Assembly (NCBI GenBank): GCA_032622095.1
Contig: CP136061.1
Location: forward strand, 51,719,762 to 51,783,761
DNA: 64,000 bases
DNA from: Siphonodentalium dalli
Lineage: Eukaryota > Mollusca > Scaphopoda > Gadilida > Siphonodentaliidae
Direction: 5' to 3'
The position numbers and the translations under genes are program-made. How positions within the stretch are numbered: the stretch's first letter is position 1; the number at the start of each line of letters is the position of its first letter. The notes under the pieces are model-generated. The model was not told the origin of the DNA. It saw nothing but the letters and a program-made list of their open reading frames with translations, and searched no databases. This document shows positions 58,701 through 64,000 of the stretch, in pieces.

Positions 58701-61700
58701 TATTGATGGAGAAACAACGGATGGCGACCACCACACTAGTAAAAAGCTAACATCGCATAAATATGTGACTGCTCCGTTCAAGTTTACCCAATCATAGTGA
58801 CGTGTATCGTTATATACTCATTTCATATTGAAGAAACTCGTACACTTTCTTCCATTTGTTGCTCCACAGTTACATAACCGCAGGTTAATAGGACACCGCG
58901 TGGTGACAATATAGTGTACATAATATTGTATTATCATTCACAGTTCACACACTATGAACATCAAGAGAGAAATTGGAGCTGGTAGTAAGCCAAAAGCTTA
59001 TTATACCCCCGCAACGAAGTTAGGGGGGTAAACTGGAGTCAGCTTGTCCGTCCGTCCGTCGTCTGTCGTCCGTCCGTCCGTCGTCCGTCCGTCCGTGGAC
59101 ACAAATTTGTCCGGAGTTTTTCTCAGTCGTTTTTTGATCAATTTCCGTGAAACTTGGCACAGACATCAACCACCATGGGAACCTGTGCACCTGCGATTAT
59201 GACATCTGTCGGACTTTTTTGGTGGAGTTATCCCACTTTTTCGACTTAGAAAATTTTCGCAACATGTATACTTTCGTCCGAGCTTTTATTCCTACATTTT
59301 TAGGTCCATTTTTTTTACATGTGGCACAGATATTTAGTACCATGGGAACTTGTGCACCTGCGATTATGACGTCTGTCGAACTTTTTTTGGTGGAGTTATC
59401 CCCCTGTTTCGACATAGAAATTTTTGTGCAACATGCATAATTTTGTCCGAGCTTTTATTCCTACATTTTTCGGTCAATGTTTTTTTAATCTTGGCACTGA
59501 TATTTAGTACCATGGTAACATGTGCGCCTGTGATTATGATATCTGTCCGACTTTTTTGTGTGGAGTTATTCCCCTTTTTTGACTTAGAACATTTTCGCAA
59601 CATGCATAATTTTGTCCAAGCTTTTATTCCTACATTTTTCGGTCAATAGGTTTAAGATTCGGGTTAGGGTTGTACACCTGCAATGGGAACTGTTATTTTA
59701 ACTAAATGTTTACTGACATGTGAAACATCTTAATATTTTAAAAACAGGGGGGTATCCTTAGTCCCATTGGGACAGTCACACCTCTAGTTATTGACTAATG
59801 TCATTGTCGTGAAAATTGCATCATGATTGAGTCTCGAATGATGAATGGTATGTTCCTCCAGTCACTCGCTATCCACTTTCTAGTAGTATAGTTGCATAAC
59901 TATATGGGCATCAGTTGCTAGTGAGCTCTGTGAAACGTAAACGTTGGATTCTTTCGAACTATGGATTTGTTTTTTTTAATGACACAGTTTGAATACTAAG
60001 TATGCTCCCAACATTATGAAAGAGTCGATATTATTTGTTTTTGGGCCGTGATATACCAACATGTTGGTAAATAAATGCGCACCGTATCTGCGTGTCGTTC
60101 GCATACTGGCCTATACTACTGATAAGAATTGCGAATGGGGTACTACGTCACCAGAATTGTGCCTGTCGTTTTGCCATATTCATAGTTACGATTACGGTTC
60201 AAGAAACCAAGTATGGCTTTGCATGCAATCCTCTAGTCTATACATTGACTATAACCTGATGACAACATAATTTTTACAAAGTAATCACGACAAGCAGAGC
60301 CATATAACATTACTGCGATTAGCAAGAAGTCTGAACAACACTATTGTTTCTCACAAAAGGACTCGTAAACGTCAATGCTGCGAACAAATTTCACTATTAG
60401 CTGTTCGTTGTAGCCATTATTCCAGAAGTGTCCAGTATATAACGAGCCATGAACATTCGTGCACGCAGACACATATCACATGTGGATACTGCTTAGGTCG
60501 ACATGTTTCTGGAGTTTGATATGCTTCTTGACTATGTTAACCATATGTTATGTCGTCGTGTAGGTTGCGATGATCCGACTCACGATGCTATCTGTGGAAC
60601 ACATGAAGGAACATGGTGGAGGTGTTATTCTCAACGTCGCCTCGGCAGCAGGTGTGTATAGGTTATAAAACGTCGCCTCGACAGCAGGCGTGTATAGTTT
60701 ATAAAACGTCGCCTCGGCAGCAGGTGTGTATAGGTTATAAAACGTCGCCTCGGCAGCAGGTGTGTATAGGTTATAAAACGTCGCCTCGGCAGCAGGTGTG
60801 TATAGGTTATAAAACGTCGCCTCGGCAGCAGGTGTGTATAGGTTATAAAACGTCGCCTCGGCAGCAGGTGTGTATAGGTTATAAAACGTCGCCTCGGCAG
60901 CAGGTGTGAATAGGTTATAAAATGTCGCCTCGGCAGCAGGTGCGTGTATAGATTATAAAACGTCCCCTCGGCAGCAGGTGCGTGTATAAATTATAAAACT
61001 TCGCCACGACAGCAGGTGCGTGTATAGATTATTAAACGTCGCCTCGGCGGTAGGTGCGTGTATAGATTATAAAACGTCACCTCGGCTGCGGTGTGTTCAT
61101 TTGTTATAAAACCTTGCCTCGGCAGCAGGTGTGTGTATAGGTTATACACAACTGCCATCTTAGATGACATACCTTGCGTTGCCCTAAGCAAAATTTGCAA
61201 CACCAATATGATATGAGGTGAGTTTACCATACTTGTATGTGCTCGAATGCACGATCGATCTGAAACTTTGAATGAGCAACAAGAAGAGATACGAATTATG
61301 AGACTTTAATTTTCAAAACCACCGTAATGAGACGGTTGTAAAACTTGTTAAAGTTATTTATAACTGTATATTACAATGTACATTGTTCAAGAGATATGTG
61401 TCAGGTGATTAGCCGTAGCATTTGCACTTCCAGTGATCTGTATCTCTTAGACCATAATGGCACCGTCTGCGTTACAATAAACATTAATAAGCGATATAGA
61501 CAGCATAGACAGCTCAGTGGAATGATGAAATATGCATTTCAGTTCGTTGCACATTTTTGATGCTCTTTGGCAAAACCATTACCGAGGTGTCAATGGAAAA
61601 TAACGAGCCGTCATACAAATATAAACCGGAAGATAACCAACCGTCATATAAGGATTAACTGTCATGTGGACTGTTTTTATGGAGATTTAACCGTGAGGTA

Positions 61701-63165
61701 AGGAGTCATAACTTGTGCAAAACCTGAAGGGTTTTACATACAAGTTATGACCACTTACCTCACGGTTACATCTCCATAAAAACAGTCCACATGACAGTTA
61801 ATCCTTATATTTATATACATTTAGCGAAAAAGCCACTTTTGTAAATGTATTTAAATCAAAAAGTGTATCGTGACAAAACAAGCCCAAAATATCCCATAGC
61901 ACCCTTGGCAAAAGTTAACAGGAACAATTTCTCTTTATATTGAAACCCGATGATGTATTAGTCAATCCTGCGCGAGTCCAAATGCGCCCAAAACATTATG
62001 CGTTCTTCTTTCCGAAACTGATGACGTTTCGATGTAATTATGAGGCTGCAGTTATGAGCTGTCGCGCGTTCACTGAGAAATAATTGCAACTAGCCACGTG
62101 GGCGCCGACCAATCGGAATGCTGGATTTAGTGATGACCACACTTAGTATGTAAAAATACATATATAAACCGGAAAATAACGAACCGTCATACATATATAA
62201 ACCGTAGAATAACGAGTCATCATACATATATAAACCGGAAAATAACCAACCGTCATACATATATAAACCGGAAAATAACGAACAATCGTACATATATAAA
62301 CCGTAGCATAACGAGTCATGATACATATATAAACCGTAGAATAACGAGTCATCATACATATATAAACCGTAGCATAACGAGTCATCATACATATATAAAC
62401 CGTAGAATAACGAGTCATCATACATATATAAACAGTAAAATAACCAACCGTCATACATATATAAACCGGAAAATAACGAACAATCGTCCATATATAAACC
62501 GTATATTAACGAGTCATGATACATATATAAACCGTAGAATAACGAGTCATCATACATATATAAACCGGAAAACAACCAACCGTCATACATATATAAACCG
62601 GAAAATAACGAACAATCGTACATATATAAACCGTAGAATAACGAGTCATCATACATATATAAACCGGAAAATAACGAACCGTCATACATATATAAACCGG
62701 AAAATAACGAACAATCGTACATATATAAACAGTAGAATAACGAACCATCATACATATACAAACCAGAAAAGAACGAAGCATCATACATAATAAACCGTAA
62801 AATATGTCTGTGCACAATTCATCGATTATATTTAATTTATAAATTAGTATACATGTAGACTGCGCAATGTGATATTGCCAGCCATAGTACGATACAATGC
62901 GATCACTCAAATCAGCTTACATATTGAACTTAGCATCCATCGGACGCCTAAATACAGAACCATTTCCCCACTTATACGAACGTTCCAATTATTTCTTTCG
63001 ACTGGATTCTGCCCTAACAACGAAGGCCCAAATGATCGCAAAAAAACACATGTTTTCTGTCTTCATATTTAAGCAACTTCTCTTGTAGGTTATACACCAT
63101 TTTTGGAGTTTCCGGTTTATTCAGCTACCAAGGCTGGTGTTATAGGATTTACCCGATCGCTAGCT
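41286..63165 (+). CDS. HPGD: 15-hydroxyprostaglandin dehydrogenase-like SDR, exons 1-5 (3' end outside window)
   Basis: A classical short-chain dehydrogenase that should oxidise a secondary alcohol such as the 15-OH of prostaglandins with NAD+, in the cytosol. Joining 41286-41378, 54920-55043, 57970-58082, 60564-60651 and 63089-63165 gives 165 in-phase codons. Visible motifs: T-G-S-A-Q-G-I-G (11-18), D36 at the end of strand beta-2 (NAD over NADP), C-D-V (63-65), S-N-A-G (90-93, usually N-N-A-G), N107, the catalytic S137 in N-V-A-S-A-A-G, and Y150-x3-K154. The spacing equals human HPGD (S138, Y151, K155) with one residue less. The last ~100 residues lie beyond 64000. It may be a lineage-specific paralogue and not a strict orthologue. 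Confidence 0.9.
41379..45520. other. Dehydrogenase intron 1, first part: worn dispersed repeats
   Basis: No exon is seen. Phrases such as gttgaaattgttctcgtag (near 42640) and 'gaaatggccatca' (near 42745) recur from 27140-27300, and a looser relative lies at 44380-44480, so an old dispersed family is present. Several C-runs and G-runs occur (for example 43029-43044). 'gggacgtcgcgacaaggggg' occurs at 42512 and 42997. Confidence 0.4.
45521..45870. repeat. Tandem duplication, 174-bp unit, two copies
   Basis: The block from taaattttatcatcg to gcagatcccatgt is present twice in direct tandem (45521 and 45695), with a few substitutions. Confidence 0.95.
45871..47048. other. Intron 1, nothing firmly recognised
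   Basis: Two or three diverged repeats of a ~330-bp segment (phrases 'cgctccactaattt' at 46090 and 46412, 'ccccccc' after 'tctgacac' at 46340 and 46630) suggest an old tandem duplication. No exon. Confidence 0.4.
47049..47445. mobile_element. TA-flanked palindromic MITE in a 175-bp tandem triplet
   Basis: Two full copies (47049-47177 and 47224-47351) and one partial copy (47399-47445) of a ~129-bp palindrome starting CAGTAATG, with arms through gtaattga...ccacagcagaattatggg. TA flanks both sides of each full copy (for example 47047-47048 and 47178-47179). TA duplication and CAGT ends fit Tc1/mariner. The 46-bp spacer (cccatataaggatgtgaggt) is repeated too, so MITE plus spacer was amplified in tandem with a 175-bp period. 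Confidence 0.88.
47446..48784. other. Intron 1, nothing firmly recognised
   Basis: A partial ~120-bp duplication around 47790-47850 and 47925-47985 ('gcgaagcca' with 'atttccctccatagtaa'). Otherwise AT-rich intron. Confidence 0.4.
48785..49187. mobile_element. Fold-back element with 82-bp arms and shared palindromic core
   Basis: The arms start tgacccgccatatcaaatcc on the left and end in its complement on the right. They run into gtgccaatgcat, tcttatatatgcgagtcgac. The right half holds the whole palindrome with the gtcgacc/ggtcgac core; the left half has one arm only. The core is the same as in the TTAA MITEs at 25, 38 and 50 kb, but the ends are unrelated to theirs. Confidence 0.8.
49432..49700 (-). 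mobile_element. SINE-like element, second long copy
   Basis: It begins gattgattggtgtttaacg, then ccatatcacgaccaagaaca, and later shares 'caagaactgact' and 'aatagcaaataaata' with 16767-17160. The (AATC)n tail on the minus strand gives the orientation. Confidence 0.65.
50031..50631. mobile_element. TTAA-flanked MITE, 601 bp, with 78-bp-arm hairpin
   Basis: TTAA is duplicated at 50027-50030 and 50632-50635. The ends cccttccagtg and cactgaaaggg are inverted. Inside, 50322-50479 is a near-perfect hairpin (attattaaaattgtaaaaaa on one side, its complement on the other) around the ccaatgcattctcttatata palindrome, and a second core palindrome lies at about 50524-50586. piggyBac-like by ends and TTAA. 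Confidence 0.82.
50632..51147. mobile_element. TTAA-bounded TIR element, copy 1 (516 bp)
   Basis: The left end ttaaagatacggtcggcg and right end (complement ttaaaggcacgggcg) are inverted. The interior (ccggatatggtaaacataa, gagcgttatttgttac) is shared with 55691-56212. Its left TTAA is the right TTAA of the preceding MITE. Non-coding. Confidence 0.75.
51170..51478. repeat. 38-bp tandem array
   Basis: Six or so copies of gttaggtcctatatgaacct + atttgcacacatggatat at 51265-51478, preceded by shorter related units (tatgtgaatatttaggtcc) from 51170. Confidence 0.93.
51479..52019. other. Intron 1, nothing firmly recognised
   Basis: Open frames of up to 128 codons run into the AT microsatellite and have no known motif. 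Confidence 0.4.
52020..52718 (+). mobile_element. Helitron-like element, ~0.7 kb
   Basis: An (AT)n run (52022-52054) precedes gatctgtgtgtctgtgtg and a ggactcgaaaacgaccgag stretch. Then come two ~122-bp units (aaacgggtggagctatcgac at 52528 and 52651) shared with the 19-kb element, and a terminal hairpin gcccggacgaagtcggg, followed 8 nt later by CTAG and T at 52715-52718. A hairpin followed by CTAG-T is a Helitron 3' end. No Rep/helicase coding. Confidence 0.72.
52719..52768. repeat. (AT)n microsatellite
   Basis: About 50 bp of alternating AT directly after the Helitron-like 3' end. Confidence 0.95.
52769..53942. other. Intron 1, nothing firmly recognised
   Basis: No exon, array or transposon end that I can support. 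Confidence 0.35.
53943..54873. mobile_element. TIR element, ~0.93 kb, next to exon 2
   Basis: gctggtcatcctataat at the left and its complement attataggatgaccagc at the right form terminal repeats. These continue into GC-rich cccc-gtgcggg and ccccgcagcggg boxes and 'aaaccccg' on both sides. The interior has two ~60-80 codon frames with no known motif. The right end lies only about 46 bp before the exon 2 acceptor. Confidence 0.65.
54920..55043 (+). CDS. HPGD: Dehydrogenase exon 2
   Basis: Residues 32-72: V-C-L-V-D-I-N-D, in which D36 sets NAD preference, then F-L-K-C-D-V-T, whose D64 contacts the adenine. Acceptor ttgttcag|GTG, donor GAAG|gttagt, phase 1. Confidence 0.92.
55205..55383. mobile_element. 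Fold-back element, ~88-bp arms
   Basis: Arms with gagttcccagtttata, cagtaaattaggtctgg on the left are mirrored on the right; the apex is ccgagcctttggcgagg. It lies 160 bp after exon 2 and would form a long hairpin in the pre-mRNA. Confidence 0.85.
55691..56212. mobile_element. TTAA-bounded TIR element, copy 2 (522 bp)
   Basis: It has the same ends and interior as 50632-51147, in the same orientation, so exon 2 is flanked by direct copies of one element. Confidence 0.75.
56446..56795. repeat. 33-bp tandem array (with shorter variants)
   Basis: About five units of tatggtttatattctgcgat + ataatttgattca (33 bp), then shorter units with 'tatgtttcgatataattt', then two of the first type. A multiple of three, so frames repeat on both strands (11 residues). 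Confidence 0.93.
56801..57169 (+). mobile_element. 370-bp unit, copy 1 (inverted partner at 61739-62108)
   Basis: It starts cggcgcccacgtggctagtt and ends gtggtcataacttgta. The reverse complement is found at 61739-62108 over the full length with scattered differences. A minisatellite lies at the same (cggcgccc) end of both copies. Confidence 0.88.
57170..57969. other. End of dehydrogenase intron 2, nothing recognised
   Basis: Ordinary intron, leading to the acceptor tttgcttccag. Confidence 0.4.
57970..58082 (+). CDS. HPGD: Dehydrogenase exon 3
   Basis: Residues 73-110: [13 protein letters not shown] (82-94), with S90 replacing the usual first Asn of N-N-A-G, and N107 in V-N-I-N-M. Acceptor cttccag|GC, donor ATG|gtacgt, phase 0. 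Confidence 0.92.
58083..59002. other. Intron 3, dispersed repeat
   Basis: A 55-bp duplication (ggatatgtttttattccggt at 58217 and 58268). From about 58330 a worn family (tgattctgaaaa, gaatctggtaagtcgt) is shared with 48740-48790 and 49190-49400. No exon. Confidence 0.45.
59003..59787 (+). mobile_element. Helitron-like element with ~169-bp tandem core
   Basis: It begins ataccccc-gcaacgaagtt-aggggggta, then a run of (gtccgtcc)n, then three ~169-bp units (gattatgacatctgtc near 59194, 59362 and 59532). It ends gggggtatccttagtccc with the hairpin gtcccattgggac and CTAG-T at 59784-59787. A tandem core of ~160 bp and this end recall the bivalve 'pearl' and Helentron-type elements. Non-coding. Confidence 0.75.
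59788..60563. other. End of intron 3, nothing recognised
   Basis: Ordinary intron, ending in tcgtcgtgtag before exon 4. Confidence 0.4.
60564..60651 (+). CDS. HPGD: Dehydrogenase exon 4
   Basis: Residues 111-139: [22 protein letters not shown], with S137 the catalytic serine. Acceptor cgtgtag|GTT. The donor is GCAG|gtgtgt, weaker than usual, and it is copied in the array that follows. Phase 1. Confidence 0.9.
60635..61150 (+). repeat. 36-bp array made of exon 4 end plus donor, ~14 copies
   Basis: The unit is cgtcgcctcggcagcag|gtg + tgtataggttataaaa. Its first 17 bases are the last 17 bases of exon 4, encoding V-A-S-A-A, and the following bases are the intron start. Copies are exact at first and drift after about 60920. 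Each copy has its own gt donor. In the coding frame the first unit reaches a TAA soon after the exon end, so use of a later donor would truncate the protein. Confidence 0.95.
61151..61649. other. Intron 4, nothing recognised
   Basis: No feature that I can name between the array and the hairpin. Confidence 0.4.
61650..61806. repeat. Hairpin, ~66-bp arms with 24-nt loop
   Basis: aaggattaactgtcatgtgg to gtcataacttgt (61650-61715) is inverted at 61740-61806. It duplicates, head to head, the outer end of the 370-bp unit. Confidence 0.85.
61739..62108 (-). mobile_element. 370-bp unit, copy 2 (inverted)
   Basis: Reverse complement of 56801-57169. Together the two copies bracket dehydrogenase exons 3 and 4 in opposite orientation. 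Confidence 0.88.
62150..62800. repeat. 30-bp tandem array, ~21 copies
   Basis: The unit is tcatacatatataaaccgta + gaataacgag, with regular variants (ggaaaataacgaac, ggaaaataaccaac). It lies next to the cggcgccc end of the inverted 370-bp unit, as the 33-bp array does at copy 1. Multiples of three make long minus-strand frames that are not genes. Confidence 0.94.
62801..63088. other. End of intron 4
   Basis: Ordinary intron, ending in cttctcttgtag. Confidence 0.4.
63089..63165 (+). CDS. HPGD: Dehydrogenase exon 5
   Basis: Residues 140-165: [26 protein letters not shown] is cut here only by the exon end; Y150 and K154 are the catalytic Y-x3-K pair. Acceptor tcttgtag|GT, donor GCT|gtaagt, phase 0. 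The last 18 bases are repeated in the following array. Confidence 0.93.
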
Positions 63166-63852
63166 GTAAGTATTCGATATACATTGACATACGTTTACCC
63201 GGTCGCTAGCTGTAAGTATTCGATATACATGGACATACGTTTACCCGGTCGCTAGCTGTAAGTATTCAATATACATGGACATACGTTTACCCGGTCGCTA
63301 GCTGTAAGTATTCGATATACATGGACATACGTTTACCCGGTCGCTAGCTGTAAGTATTCGATATACATGGACATACGATACGTTTACCCGGTCGCTAGCT
63401 GTAAGTATTCGATATACATGGACATACGTTTACCCGGTCGCTAGCTGTAAGTATTCGATATACATGGACATACGTTTACCAGGTCGCTAGCTGTGAGTAT
63501 TCAATATACATGGACATATGTTTACCCGGTCGCTAGCTGTGAGTATTCGATATACATGAACATACGTTTACCCGGTCGCTAGCTGTAAGTATTCGATATA
63601 CATGGACATATGTTTACCCGGTCGCTAGCTGTAAGTGTTCGATATACATGGACATACGTTTACCCGGTCGCTAGCTGTAAGTATTTGATATACATGGACA
63701 TACGTTTACCAGGTCGCTAGCTGTAAGTATTCGATATACATGGACATACGTTTACCCGGTCGCTAGCTGTAAGTGTTCGATATACATGGACATACGTTTA
63801 CCCGGTCGCTAGCTGTAAGTATTCGATATACATGGACATACGTTTACCCGGT
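63148..63852 (+). repeat. 46-bp array made of exon 5 end plus donor, ~15 copies
   Basis: The unit is tttacccggtcgctagct|gt + aagtattcgatatacatgga + catacg. Its first 18 bases match the last 18 of exon 5 except one (cccga to cccgg). I count 15 donors (gtaagt or gtgagt) including the real one. One copy has a 5-bp insertion near 63375. The array runs almost to the window end. Confidence 0.96.
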
Positions 63853-64000
63853 ATTCGTTTTATGGTTTATGGCAATTATGCCAAAGGGGATGTCAGGAAT
63901 GATAACTTATTGGCAAGGTCCGCAAGCACCACACCGACACACCGAGCAGGCAGATAAAAACCCGCGTGATGCATCGACTGGTAACCGGAAGGCGTGAACC
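63853..64000. other. Intron 5 start, end of window
   Basis: No exon is seen. The remaining exons of the dehydrogenase must lie beyond this window. Confidence 0.5.

Noticed and set aside
60613-60909. 98-codon + strand frame with a 12-residue repeat
   Set aside because: It is the exon 4 donor array read out of the coding frame; 36 bp is a multiple of three, so the frame stays open.
62090-62815. 241-codon minus-strand frame with a 10-residue repeat
   Set aside because: Translation of a 30-bp tandem array; no unique domain.

Overview
This window is nuclear DNA of a repeat-rich animal. Two conserved genes on the + strand are split by GT-AG introns, and almost everything else is transposable elements, fold-back elements and minisatellites. 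The non-LTR elements, Helitron-like elements with tandem cores, and SINE-like repeats with (AATC)n tails fit a lophotrochozoan such as a mollusc; the species cannot be named from sequence alone.

Gene 1 (5419-36049) is thymidine phosphorylase. Eight coding exons join in perfect phase into 445 aa (from first exon 1b at 10480) or 449 aa (from alternative first exon 1a at 5419), with all key catalytic residues present. Gene 2 (41286-63165, running off the right edge) is a short-chain dehydrogenase close to NAD-dependent 15-hydroxyprostaglandin dehydrogenase. Five exons give residues 1-165, including the NAD-binding glycine motif and the Ser/Tyr/Lys catalytic set. Nothing suggests that the two genes act in one pathway; they are simply neighbours.

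Layout: 1-5.4 kb is 5' flank with LINE remnants and a hAT-type MITE. 5.4-36.0 kb is the TYMP gene; its introns hold a 2.7-kb minisatellite (40-bp unit), two more copies of one LINE family, a 394-bp SINE-like insertion, a Helitron-like element, a 1.6-kb TIR element and a 3.5-kb LTR element nested in an older LINE. 36.0-41.3 kb is intergenic, with a long hairpin and a 54-bp array split by a TTAA-flanked MITE. 41.3-64.0 kb is the dehydrogenase gene, whose introns hold TTAA MITEs, TA-flanked MITEs, Helitron-like elements, an inverted pair of 370-bp units and several arrays.

The most unusual pattern is that many tandem duplications straddle exon-intron boundaries. Exon ends with their 5' splice sites (TYMP exons 1a and 5, dehydrogenase exons 4 and 5) and exon heads with their acceptors (TYMP exons 2 and 4) are copied in tandem, giving arrays of up to about 15 decoy splice sites beside the real one. 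All similarities, copy numbers and element boundaries were judged by eye; no searches were run.
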